A stretch of DNA of 64,000 nt from JBBSBL01 sp046330255 (GTDB lineage: Bacteria > Actinomycetota > Thermoleophilia > Solirubrobacterales > Solirubrobacteraceae), in NCBI GenBank assembly GCA_046330255.1, contig JAXLTC010000001.1, positions 1,612,001 to 1,676,000 of the forward strand, in the 5' to 3' direction. Below the pieces are notes generated by a model. The model was given only the letters and a program-made list of their open reading frames with translations. It searched no databases and was not told where the DNA came from. Shown here one piece after another: positions 41,012-49,252 of the stretch. Position numbers and translations under genes: made by a program. Numbering within the stretch: position 1 is the stretch's first letter; each line of letters starts with the position of its first letter.

Positions 41012-43153
41012 CTACGGCCCGGTCCACCCGTCCGCGTAGCAGGGCTTTCCGGCGCACGGGTCGATCACGACCCCGTGCGGGCGGAAGAACGCGTCGACCA
41101 TCTGGTAGACCCACGGCTCGTCGCCGCCTGCCCCGTGCGGGTCCCTGCCGAGGGTCTGCGGGGTGTTCGTGAGCGGCGAGGGCGGCGTCCCCAGCGTCTG
41201 GCCCCCGACCGTCCTCAGCGGGCCGATGTCGAGCAGCACGAGCGCCGAGCCGCGGTACGGGTAGCGCTTGATCGCCGGGATGCCCCAGAACGGCACGCTG
41301 TCGAGGCTGCGGCCGGGGTCGAGCGCCGGGGTGCGCAGCCGCGCGCCGATCGTGCGCGCCTCGTTTTCGGTGGCCACGTTCGCGACCTGGTGGTCGCCGA
41401 AGGCCTCCAGCAGGATCACGTCCTTGCGCGGGGTTCCGGGCAGCGGGTCGCGGGTGAGGTGCTGGGTGTAGCCGTCCGCCTCCGCGCGGTCCCAGAGCAG
41501 CTGGATCATCGAGAGGCCGAGCTGGCGGTCGATCGCGTCCGGGTAGGCGTTGTTCATCAGCGGCGCGAAGCGCACGAAGTCGGTGGAGCGCTGCAGCAGG
41601 GTCGAGTAGTTCTGCGCGGGAACCCCGAGCACGGCTCGATCGAAGTCGATTCCGAGCGCGCCGAGCGCGCCCCCGAGGATCCCGCCCTGGCTGTTGCCGT
41701 TGTAGTAGAGGCGCCGGGTCGAGAGCACCGAGTCGCCGTCGTCCTTCTGGAACGCGGGGTCGGCGCCGAAGCCCTGCGGGTGGATCATCAGCCGGCCGAC
41801 GTACTGGAAGTCGACGAAGCTCTGCTGGAGGCGGTCCGCGAGCTCGGGGAAGTGGTTCACGTCGCCGAGGATCCGCGCGACCGTGCCGATGTCGCCGGCC
41901 GACATGCCGATCCACGGCGTGCCGCAGAAGACCAGGTTGCCCTGGTTGCGCGCCGCCTGGAACTGCGGCGCGGTCAGCTCGGCCGGATCCCCGAGCAGGC
42001 CGTGGCCGTAGATGACCGGTCGCGCCGGGGCGGCGCCGGGCGCGACCGCGGATTGCGGGACGTCGCAGATGAACGGCGCCTGGATCACGTTGCCCGGCGT
42101 GCGCTGGGGCAGGCCCAGGCCGCCGGCCGACAGCGCGAAGCGCGAGCCTGTGGGGCAGCCCGGCTGGTCGAGATAGCACGGCACCTCAACCGTGCCCCGG
42201 ATCCTGCGCGCGGTGTTCGGGTTCTGCTCGGGTGTGAACTGCTCGACGCTCGTGATCGTGTAGCGCGGCGGCCGCCCCTGGGCGCGCAGGTCGCCGGTGC
42301 GCGTCTCGCCTAGCTGGGCGAACGCGTCGTTGCGGATCGCCAGCGCGCGGTCGGTCAGCCCCCTGCGGCTCGCGACCGTGAAGTCCCACGCCAGGTAGAG
42401 GTCGTGGCGCGGGATGCCGGCCCGCCGCAGGCGGGCGAACAGCCACTCCATGTGGCCGCGGCGGCGCTCGAGCGCCGGGACGCGCGTCAGGCGCCGGTCG
42501 CGGTAGGCGGCGAACACCTTCGGAGCCGGGAGGAGGCCGCCGTCCGCGGCACGCAGCCGCCGCATCGCGACGATGTAGCGGTGGCCCTCGAGCCAGTTCG
42601 TCGCGGGCCTGGTGATCAGGGCGGTGGTGGCGGGGGTCGGCGCCGTCGCGTCGAGCTCCGACCAGATCGGCGTGCGGCGCAACGTGGCCGCGTCGATCGC
42701 GACGATCGGCGAGCCGCGGTCGAGGCTCGCCCCGATGTCGGTGATCGGCGCGGGCGCGGTCTGCGCGAGCGCCGCCGGCGTGTCCAGGCCCGGCACCTTC
42801 ACGATGACCGGCTGGCCGGGGCTGAACCCGTCCGAGCGGTTGATGTCCGCGGGCGAGACCGGCACGCCGGCGGTGTTGCTCGGCATCGAGCGCGGGTCGT
42901 AGGCGAGCCGCAGCCCGGTCGGGCTGCGCGGGTCGCGGCGCGTGAAGAAGTCGTCGGGGAACGGCAGCAGGCAGCGCGCGGGCGAGAGCGGCTCGCAGCG
43001 GTCGACGGCGGAGAGGTCGACGCCCGAGAGGTCCGCCCACTGGTGGTGCCGGCCGCCGTGCGCTCCGGCTGACGCGGGGGCGGCGAGCGCGACGGTCGCG
43101 GCGAGCAGCGCCGCCGGCCATCCGTGCCTGAAGAAGCGTCCCCTCCCTGGCAT
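41012..43153 (-). CDS. Large secreted alpha/beta hydrolase-like protein
   Basis: 713 aa. Signal peptide at residues 1-30 (WPAALLAATVALAAPASAGA). The N-terminal half has DFFTRRDPRSPTGLRLAYDPRSMPSNTAGVPV; the C-terminal half holds a hydrolase domain with ARPVIYGHGLLGDP (oxyanion region), nucleophile elbow YNGNSQGGILGG (Ser in GNSQG) and a likely catalytic His in LEAFGDHQVANVAT. It is probably an extracellular esterase or lipase; substrate unknown. Reverse-strand TAGGGT (43161-43166) lies 7 nt before ATG 43153, predicting a leaderless mRNA. Confidence 0.8.
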   Translation of the reverse strand: MPGRGRFFRHGWPAALLAATVALAAPASAGAHGGRHHQWADLSGVDLSAVDRCEPLSPARCLLPFPDDFFTRRDPRSPTGLRLAYDPRSMPSNTAGVPVSPADINRSDGFSPGQPVIVKVPGLDTPAALAQTAPAPITDIGASLDRGSPIVAIDAATLRRTPIWSELDATAPTPATTALITRPATNWLEGHRYIVAMRRLRAADGGLLPAPKVFAAYRDRRLTRVPALERRRGHMEWLFARLRRAGIPRHDLYLAWDFTVASRRGLTDRALAIRNDAFAQLGETRTGDLRAQGRPPRYTITSVEQFTPEQNPNTARRIRGTVEVPCYLDQPGCPTGSRFALSAGGLGLPQRTPGNVIQAPFICDVPQSAVAPGAAPARPVIYGHGLLGDPAELTAPQFQAARNQGNLVFCGTPWIGMSAGDIGTVARILGDVNHFPELADRLQQSFVDFQYVGRLMIHPQGFGADPAFQKDDGDSVLSTRRLYYNGNSQGGILGGALGALGIDFDRAVLGVPAQNYSTLLQRSTDFVRFAPLMNNAYPDAIDRQLGLSMIQLLWDRAEADGYTQHLTRDPLPGTPRKDVILLEAFGDHQVANVATENEARTIGARLRTPALDPGRSLDSVPFWGIPAIKRYPYRGSALVLLDIGPLRTVGGQTLGTPPSPLTNTPQTLGRDPHGAGGDEPWVYQMVDAFFRPHGVVIDPCAGKPCYADGWTGP

Positions 43154-43272
43154 GGCCGCGACCCTAACCGCGGCGCGCGAGCGGGGTCAAGCGGTATCTG
43201 CATCCCGGGTGCGACTTCTCTGCTACGGTCGCGCCCGACCCGCCCGATCCAGCAGTCACGGAGGAGCCGCTG

Positions 43273-43623
43273 ATGTCCCGCCCCGCAATCGCAGCAACAG
43301 CCCTCGCCGGGTTGCTCGCCGTCGCCGTGCCGGTCGCGGCCTCCGCGTCGGCCTCCGGCCCGACGGCCACGGCGTCGGCCGTCAAGGTGGCGGTCAAGGA
43401 CAACCGCTTCTCGCCCTCGCGGGTCAGCGTTCGCAAGGGCGGCCGCGTGACATGGGTCTGGTCGCGCCGCAACCGCCAGGCGCACAACGTGACGGGCAGC
43501 AGCTTCGGCTCGCTCACCCGCTCGCGCGGCTACCGCTACTCCCACCGCTTCACTCGCCGCGGCTCCTTCCTGATCGTGTGCACGGTGCACAGCGGGATGG
43601 AGATGCGCGTCCGCGTGCGGTAG
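43273..43623 (+). CDS. Secreted cupredoxin (plastocyanin/azurin-like)
   Basis: 116 aa. Signal peptide to about residue 25 (AIAATALAGLLAVAVPVAASA). Type 1 copper ligands are complete: His in RQAHNVTG, then Cys, His and Met in IVCTVHSGMEM. It is probably a periplasm- or wall-side electron carrier or copper-binding protein. A strong ribosome site GGAGGAG (43259-43265) precedes ATG 43273, and a TACGGT -10 lies about 50 nt upstream. Confidence 0.9.
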   Translation: MSRPAIAATALAGLLAVAVPVAASASASGPTATASAVKVAVKDNRFSPSRVSVRKGGRVTWVWSRRNRQAHNVTGSSFGSLTRSRGYRYSHRFTRRGSFLIVCTVHSGMEMRVRVR

Positions 43624-43755
43624 CTGCGGCTGCGGGCCTGCTGGCCGGCTGGCCGTCGAGGCCCCGGGGTGTCGCTCGCGCGCTGCGGGTTGGCCGTTGC
43701 GCCGCGAACTGCGGCTAGGAAGGAGCCCTTTCGCGCTCACGGAGGACGCGCCGTT

Positions 43756-43804
43756 CGCGAGAGTCGCTTTTGCCGCGATTATTGCTGCCAACTCGTATCT
43801 CGCG
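43756..43804. repeat. 49-bp dispersed hairpin element, copy B
   Basis: Reverse-complement copy of the element at 6185-6233: same length and same 18-13-18 layout, 41 of 49 bases identical by eye. The loop (43774-43786) differs in one base; the right arm is the more diverged, so arm pairing is weaker here. Confidence 0.7.
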
Positions 43805-43891
43805 ACGCGGCCTCCGGCGCGATGACGGCCGGCCCCGCCCGCCGCTCCGCGTTGTCAGGCCGTACGCGTACCCGCCGACCTCCTGAGAGCC

Positions 43892-44062
43892 ATGACGCTC
43901 CCGGGGCCGTCGCGACGCATCATCGTGGTGCCGATCGAGGCGCCGGAGCGCGCTCCGGTGGAGCCCGCCGGGCCCGAGCCCTCGCCCGAAGCCGTCCCGC
44001 CCGGCCCGCCTGAGCCGGTTCCCGACCGGACGCCGGAGCGAGAGCCGGCGATCGCGCCGTGA
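43892..44062 (+). CDS. Small proline-rich protein
   Basis: 56 aa. Begins MTLPGPSRRIIVVPIEAPE, then alternates Pro, Glu and Ala to the end. GAGAG lies just before the ATG, and its TGA overlaps the GTG of the next gene (GTGA), the same coupling seen in solid operons here. No domain; short low-complexity proteins starting in this way occur, from memory, in related actinobacteria. Moderately sure that it is expressed. Confidence 0.55.
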   Translation: MTLPGPSRRIIVVPIEAPERAPVEPAGPEPSPEAVPPGPPEPVPDRTPEREPAIAP

Positions 44063-45411
44063 GCGCCGCCGAGCCGCCCGTCGTGCCGGGGCGGATCCAC
44101 GGCCTGCGGCAGTGGGCACTCGACAACGCCAAGCCGCCGCACCTTCGCGCGGTGGTGCACGACCAGCCCTGGCCTCAGTATGGGGTGCCGTTCGCGGCGC
44201 GGTGCGTCGGCCACTCGCACGCCGCGCCCAGCGCACACTGCTCGTGCGGTATCTACGCCTGGCATCCCCGTGCGGACAACGCCGAGTACGTCTTCCCGTC
44301 GCGCGACTGGCTCGGAAGCGTCACGGGCATCATCGAGGCCTGGGGCGAGGTCGAGGTGCACCATGACGGCTTCCGCGCCCAGTACGCGCGGCCACGCTGG
44401 CTCGTTCTTCCCGATCGGGCCGACCTCGAGACGCGACGACGGATGGCGGAGGTCGCTGCCGCGTACGGCGCCGAGGTGATCACCTGCGCGAACTCCGGAG
44501 AGCTCGAGGGCCACTGCTCCCGACTCGGCCTCGGCCTGGACCGGGGCGCGGTGGCGGACCTGCTTCCGGCCGCACCGGCGGAGGAACAGCCGCCGTACCG
44601 GTTCGGGACCGGTCAGGCGGGCGTCGCGCGCCGGGCCGGTGACGTTCTCGTCGTCATGGCCGACTGGCTGGTCACGGCGGCGAGGCTCGTCTTCCAGGCC
44701 GCGATAGCCCTCTTCGCGTGGGGTCTCATGGCGCTCGCGGTGCTCGGCTCTTTCGGCGTGGACCTGAGCGGTCTCCTCGGGACGCCGAGCGAGAGCCCGC
44801 TCGCGACCGCCGACCGCGCGCTTCGGATCGTCGACCAGGCCGTCTTCCCGACCGACGAGGGCCCGCTCTACGTCGCCGTCGTGCGCAACACGAGCCGATC
44901 CGCGACCGCGTTCGACGTGGTGCCGGTGGGCGAGCTGCGGGTCGGGGACGGCACCGTGCTCGCCGAGCCGGATCCCGCGGAGGAGGTCGACGTCGCTCCC
45001 TCGATCCCTCCGGGGCGCTCGGCCGTGGTGTTCGACCGGTTCGACGGCGAGGACCCCGACCTCCCGATCCGGCGCTTCACGGTTCGGATGCACGCGGGCG
45101 CGGGCTTCCGCCGCGCCCCGTCTCCGCGCCTCGAGATCCGCGCGACGCGCGCGGACATGAGTCGCTGCCTGGTCGCCGCCATCGTCCAGAGCGGGCGCAG
45201 GCGCGAAGCGGTGGACGTCGTCGTCGTGGCCCGGGACGGGCGCGGACGCATGGTCTGGGCGCGCGGAGACGCAGTCGCCGGCCCCCTGAGGCGAGGCGCC
45301 CAGAGGCAGACGCTGCTCCGCGTTCCCCCGAACCGCTGTCTCCGGTCCGTTCGCTCCGTCGCCGCCTACCCATGGTGGTCGGCGGACGAGTTGGCTCACC
45401 CGAGCCGCTAG
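44059..45411 (+). CDS. Conserved protein with Cys/His-rich N-terminal domain and one membrane segment
   Basis: 450 aa. The N-terminal domain (about 1-145) has GHSHAAPSAHCSCGIYAW and an amphipathic strand pattern with IIEAWGEVEVHHDGFRAQYARP; a similar module occurs, from memory, in many uncharacterised actinobacterial proteins. A hydrophobic segment follows at about 205-240, then an extracytoplasmic-type beta-rich region (VAVVRNTSRSATAFDVVP...). Function unknown; possibly a membrane sensor. GTG 44059 overlaps the small Pro-rich ORF. Confidence 0.72.
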   Translation: MSAAEPPVVPGRIHGLRQWALDNAKPPHLRAVVHDQPWPQYGVPFAARCVGHSHAAPSAHCSCGIYAWHPRADNAEYVFPSRDWLGSVTGIIEAWGEVEVHHDGFRAQYARPRWLVLPDRADLETRRRMAEVAAAYGAEVITCANSGELEGHCSRLGLGLDRGAVADLLPAAPAEEQPPYRFGTGQAGVARRAGDVLVVMADWLVTAARLVFQAAIALFAWGLMALAVLGSFGVDLSGLLGTPSESPLATADRALRIVDQAVFPTDEGPLYVAVVRNTSRSATAFDVVPVGELRVGDGTVLAEPDPAEEVDVAPSIPPGRSAVVFDRFDGEDPDLPIRRFTVRMHAGAGFRRAPSPRLEIRATRADMSRCLVAAIVQSGRRREAVDVVVVARDGRGRMVWARGDAVAGPLRRGAQRQTLLRVPPNRCLRSVRSVAAYPWWSADELAHPSR

Positions 45412-45424
45412 GGTCGCGCCCGGC

Positions 45425-46327
45425 ATGGGCGAGCAGACCGCGCGGATCGGCGACATCGAGCTCGCCTACGAGGTCGGCGGGGACCCGGCCGGCGCCCCGA
45501 TGCTCCTGATCATGGGGCTCGGCGCGCAGATGATCCTGTGGCCCGACGACCTCGTGGCCGAGCTGGGCGCGCGCGGCTTTCGCACGGTGCGCTTCGACAA
45601 CCGCGACTGCGGGCGCTCGACCTGGATCGAGGGCGGGCCGGAGCCCAACCCGCTCGCGGCGCTCGCGGGCGACGTCTCCTCGGCCTCCTACACGCTCGAG
45701 GACATGGCCGCTGACGCGGCCGGCCTGCTCGACCACCTCGGCATCGGCGAGGCCCACGTGGTCGGCGCCTCGATGGGCGGGATGATCGCCCAGACGCTGG
45801 CGATCCGCCACCCGCGGCGCGCGCGCTCGCTCGCCTCGATCATGTCGACCACCGGCGACCGCGCCGTCGGCATGCCCAAGCCCGAGGTCCTGCCCGCGCT
45901 GCTCACCCCGCCGCCCGCGACGCGCGAGGGAACCGTCGAGTGGGCGGAGCGGATGTTCGCGATCATCGGCTCGCCGGGCTTCGAGCCGGACCGCGAGTGG
46001 GTCGCGGACGTCGCCGGCCGCGAGTTCGACCGCGGCCAGAACCCGCTCGGCACGGCGCGCCAGCTGATGGCGATCGCGGCCTCGGGCGACCGCACGCAGG
46101 CGCTGCGGGGGGTGGGCGCGCCCGCGGTGGTGATCCACGGCGCGGCGGATCCCCTCGTGCCGATCTCGGGCGGGCGCGCGACAGCGGAGGCGATCCCCGG
46201 CGCCGACCTCGTGGTGATCGAGGGCATGGGGCACGACCTCCCGCGCGGCGCCTGGCCGCGGATCGTGGACGCGATCGTCGCAAACGCGCAGCGCGCGACC
46301 GCCCGGGACGCGGCCCGCGCGTCCTGA
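45425..46327 (+). CDS. Alpha/beta-fold hydrolase
   Basis: 300 aa, complete fold. Oxyanion segment LLIMGLGAQMILWP, FDNRDCGRST, nucleophile elbow VVGASMGGMIAQ (Ser in GASMGG), catalytic Asp in IHGAADPLVPI and His in GMGHDLPRGAWP. It resembles the proline-iminopeptidase-like/esterase group with DNRDxGRS. TAGGGT (45409-45414) lies 10 nt before ATG 45425. Substrate unknown. Confidence 0.88.
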   Translation: MGEQTARIGDIELAYEVGGDPAGAPMLLIMGLGAQMILWPDDLVAELGARGFRTVRFDNRDCGRSTWIEGGPEPNPLAALAGDVSSASYTLEDMAADAAGLLDHLGIGEAHVVGASMGGMIAQTLAIRHPRRARSLASIMSTTGDRAVGMPKPEVLPALLTPPPATREGTVEWAERMFAIIGSPGFEPDREWVADVAGREFDRGQNPLGTARQLMAIAASGDRTQALRGVGAPAVVIHGAADPLVPISGGRATAEAIPGADLVVIEGMGHDLPRGAWPRIVDAIVANAQRATARDAARAS

Positions 46328-46335
46328 GGGCCTGC

Positions 46336-47181
46336 TCAGCCCGCGCGCAGGCGCAGCGCGTTGCCGGACGGGTCGGTCGTGAGCAGTGCGCCGTCCGTGT
46401 CGTCCACCGGCGCGCCAGACGCCCTCAGCCGCTCCGCGATCGCCGCCGCCCCGCCGTTCTCGGGGACGCGTATCTCGAAGGACGCGAGTCCCCGCGCGCC
46501 CGCCGGCGCGGGAGGCGCCCCGGCCCCGTTCCAGGTGTTCAGGCCCACGTGGTGGTGGTAGCCGCCGGCGGAGACGAACAGCGCGCCCGGGTAGCCGCGG
46601 CTCGTGACGTCGAAGCCGAGCATCCCGGCGTAGAACCGCTCGCTCGCCTCCAGATCGGCGACGTTGAGATGGACGTGGCCGATGACTGTCTGCGGCTCGA
46701 TCGCCTCCGGCGTCTCGCCGGCCGCCGCGAGCACGCCCTCGAGGTCGAGCGGCAGCGTCGCCATCCGGATGCCGTCGCCCTCGCGCTGCCACTCCTCGCG
46801 CGGCCGGTCGCGGTAGATCTCGATGCCGTTGCCCTCCGGGTCGGCGAGGTAGAGCGCCTCGCTGACGAGGTGGTCGCTGGCTCCGCTCAGGCGCGCGCCG
46901 TGGGCGGCGAGGCGGTGCAGGGCGCCGCCCAACGCCGCGCGGCCGGGGACGAGCAGCGCCAGGTGGAAGAGCCCGGTGGTGCGCGGCGGGCGCGGAGCGG
47001 CGCCGGGCGAGGAGACGAGTTCCACGAGCGGCCGCCCCGGCACCGCTCCGAGCAGCACGCCGTCTTCCGTGCGCTCGCCGGCTTGCAGGCCGATCGTCTC
47101 GCGGTAGAACGCCTCGACCGTCTCGAGGTCGGAGACCGTCAGCGCGACGGCGCCGATCGAGGTCTCCGCGGGCAGGCTCAT
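46336..47181 (-). CDS. Two-domain VOC protein (catechol 2,3-dioxygenase/CatE-like)
   Basis: 281 aa with two vicinal-oxygen-chelate modules. Metal ligands are visible: His in GLFHLALLVPG, Glu in GNGIEIYRDRP, and in the second module HVHLNVADLEASERFYAGMLGF with YHHHVGLNTWNG. It is probably an extradiol dioxygenase or related ring-cleavage enzyme. Reverse-strand TATCGT (47190-47195) lies 8 nt before ATG 47181, a predicted leaderless start. Convergent with the hydrolase at 45425, 8 bp apart. Confidence 0.82.
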   Translation of the reverse strand: MSLPAETSIGAVALTVSDLETVEAFYRETIGLQAGERTEDGVLLGAVPGRPLVELVSSPGAAPRPPRTTGLFHLALLVPGRAALGGALHRLAAHGARLSGASDHLVSEALYLADPEGNGIEIYRDRPREEWQREGDGIRMATLPLDLEGVLAAAGETPEAIEPQTVIGHVHLNVADLEASERFYAGMLGFDVTSRGYPGALFVSAGGYHHHVGLNTWNGAGAPPAPAGARGLASFEIRVPENGGAAAIAERLRASGAPVDDTDGALLTTDPSGNALRLRAG

Positions 47182-47199
47182 CGCCCGCGACGATAGCCG

Positions 47200-48420
47200 C
47201 TAGGCGGGCGCCGGCTCCGAGGCTGCCGCCGGCGCCGGCCCGGTCTCGCCGGAGCGGCGCGAGCGCGCGCGCAGCGCCAGCCCGACGAACGGATAGATCA
47301 GCGTCGATAGCATCGCCGCGCCCACCAGCGCGGCGGCCGTGTAGTCCTTCATGTGCCCGGTCTCGGTCGCGATCGTCGTGATCGCGACGACCAGCGGAAG
47401 CTGCGTGGCGGAGAAGAAGGCCAGCGCGCGGCGGTCGACGGCGGAGAGCTCCTGGCGGTAGAGGAGCAGCGCCGGTATTCCGCGGACCACCAGGAAGAGC
47501 CCGAGGAACAGCGGCAGCCGCAGGAGCGCGCCGACGCTCGAGGTGAGCGCGTTGAGGTCGAACATCATCCCGCTGGTGACGAAGAAGAACGGAATCAGCA
47601 GCCCGAAGCCCACGGCGGTCAGCTTGGACTCGAAGACCTCGACCTCGCGGCCGCGCAGCGCCACGCGAACGATCATCCCGGCCACGAACCCGCCCAGCAG
47701 CAGGTCCAGCCCAAGCTTCGACGCCAGGCCGACCAGCCCGAAGATCAGCAGCACGGCGAGTCGCACGCCGAGTTGGCTCGACGACTCGAGCGTGCGCTCC
47801 AAGGCCGCCCAGTCGCGCCCCGTCCAGCGGGTCGAGAGCAGCGCGACCGCGATCGCCAGGACGATGAACGCGACGAGGATCGCGGCCTCGCTCAGCGGGT
47901 TCTGGGTCGAGAGCACGAGCGTCACGAGCAGGATCGGCGCGAACTCGCCGGCCGCCCCCGCCGCCAGCAGGTAGGTGCCGAAGCGCGTGCGCAGCTCGCC
48001 GGAGTCGCGCAGGATCGGGATCAGGGTCCCGATCGCGGTCGTCGCGAGCGCGGACCCGACGTAGAGGAAGGAGACCACGACGCCGGTCGCCTGCAGGATC
48101 TCGCCGATGCCGTACGCGAGCGCGATCGACACCACCCAGCCCCACGCCCCGAGCTTCAGCGGCAGCCCCTTGATCCGCTGGAAGTCGATCTCGTAGCCGG
48201 CGAAGAAGAACAGCATCCCGAGGCCGAGGTTCGAGAGGAACTGGATGAAGTCGTCGGGCTGGGCGGCGTTCAGCACGTCCGGGCCCACGATGATCCCGAG
48301 CAGCAGTTCCAGCACCACGACGGGCGGCGCGAAGCGCCGCGGGACGTGGGACGCGATCAGCGCCGCGACCGCCGCCGTGAGCGTGACGATGAAGAACGAG
48401 GTGGCGTCGACGCTGATCAT
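47200..48420 (-). CDS. Cation:proton antiporter (CPA2/KefB-like), membrane domain only
   Basis: 406 aa with about twelve membrane segments. CPA2 features: PPVVVLELLLGIIVGPDVL, LGMLFFFAGYEIDF and the DLLLGGFVAGMI segment of the discontinuous helix region. There is no C-terminal RCK/TrkA domain, so it is not a full KefB/KefC. It probably exchanges Na+ or K+ for H+. ATG 48420. A -10-like TAGCTT lies about 40 nt upstream on the reverse strand. Confidence 0.87.
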   Translation of the reverse strand: MISVDATSFFIVTLTAAVAALIASHVPRRFAPPVVVLELLLGIIVGPDVLNAAQPDDFIQFLSNLGLGMLFFFAGYEIDFQRIKGLPLKLGAWGWVVSIALAYGIGEILQATGVVVSFLYVGSALATTAIGTLIPILRDSGELRTRFGTYLLAAGAAGEFAPILLVTLVLSTQNPLSEAAILVAFIVLAIAVALLSTRWTGRDWAALERTLESSSQLGVRLAVLLIFGLVGLASKLGLDLLLGGFVAGMIVRVALRGREVEVFESKLTAVGFGLLIPFFFVTSGMMFDLNALTSSVGALLRLPLFLGLFLVVRGIPALLLYRQELSAVDRRALAFFSATQLPLVVAITTIATETGHMKDYTAAALVGAAMLSTLIYPFVGLALRARSRRSGETGPAPAAASEPAPA

Positions 48421-48572
48421 CGGAGGCGCCGGCGGGCCCGGCCGGCGCGCGGAAGCTATCGCCCGGAAGCGGCGCCCGCGAATCTCTTAGCGCCCTCACA
48501 ATCCCGCCCGTGACGCTGGTGGTCGTCCGGGGGGCACTCCGCCCCGCTCCCGATCCAGAGAGGTGACATGAC

Positions 48573-49199
48573 ATGACCACCCGCGGAAAGCAGGTCGCGG
48601 CCGCCACGACGGCCGCCGTGGCGCTCGCGTCCGGCGCGTACGCGCTCGGAAGCCAGGCGGGCGGCGGCTCTGCCGAGGCCCAGGGCGCCAGGTCGAGCCA
48701 GGCGCCGTACGCCGCCGGGGCACGCGACTGCCCGGGCGGTCCCCGCGGCGCGCGAATCGCCGCGCTCGCGGCCAAGCTCGGCGTCCAGCCCGCCAAGCTG
48801 CGCGCTGCGCTCGAGGCGATCCGCCCGCCCGGCGACCGGCGGGCCGAGCGGCGCGACGCGCTGGCGAAGGCGCTGGCAGCCGACCTCGGCGTCTCCGTCG
48901 AGAAGGTCACGGCCGCGCTCGACAAGCTCCGCGCCGAAGGACCCCGTCACATCGGTCCGCCGATGGGTCCCGGCGGTCCGGGCGGACCCGGCGGTCCGGG
49001 CTTCGGGCCGCGCGCGTCCGCGCTCGCGAAGGAGCTCGGAGTCGACCCGGGCAAGGTGAAGGCGTCACTGCGGACGTTCCGCGAGGCGCGTCGCCAGGAG
49101 CTCGCCAAGGCGCTGGCGCAGAAGCTGGGCATCGACGAGGCGAAGGTGCTGGCGGCGATCGACTCGCTGCCGCATCATGGGCCGGGTGAGCGTCCCTAG
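48573..49199 (+). CDS. Secreted or anchored helical-repeat protein
   Basis: 208 aa. An N-terminal hydrophobic segment (VAAATTAAVALASGAYALG) looks like a signal peptide. The rest holds four degenerate repeats of about 28 residues with the pattern LA-x-x-LGV-x-x-x-K-V-x-AAL-x-x-LR: at about 60-88, 92-120, 145-170 and 172-200, split by a GPGGPGGPGGPG spacer. Each repeat looks like a two-helix unit. GAGAGG precedes ATG 48573. The gene lies just before a two-component system; it may be its sensed target or an accessory. Confidence 0.72.
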   Translation: MTTRGKQVAAATTAAVALASGAYALGSQAGGGSAEAQGARSSQAPYAAGARDCPGGPRGARIAALAAKLGVQPAKLRAALEAIRPPGDRRAERRDALAKALAADLGVSVEKVTAALDKLRAEGPRHIGPPMGPGGPGGPGGPGFGPRASALAKELGVDPGKVKASLRTFREARRQELAKALAQKLGIDEAKVLAAIDSLPHHGPGERP

Positions 49200-49216
49200 C
49201 GCAGCAGGCCCGGCAC

Positions 49217-49250
49217 GGTCAGGGGCGGGGAGCCATCTCCGCCCCTGACC
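49217..49250. terminator. Perfect hairpin between the repeat protein and the response regulator
   Basis: Twelve-base arms GGTCAGGGGCGG (49217-49228) and CCGCCCCTGACC (49239-49250) with a 10-nt loop, 18 bp after the upstream stop and 3 bp before the probable start of the response regulator. It may be a terminator, an attenuator or an operator. Confidence 0.6.
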
Positions 49251-49252
49251 CG

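Noticed and set aside
45077..48925. A 1,282-codon reverse-strand open frame
   Set aside because: Long open frames on the opposite strand are usual at this GC; its sequence is Arg/Ala/Pro-rich and overlaps four genes with clear family motifs in other frames.
48961..49005. GGTCCGG-type DNA repeats as a regulatory array
   Set aside because: They encode the Gly-Pro spacer of the repeat protein, which explains them fully.
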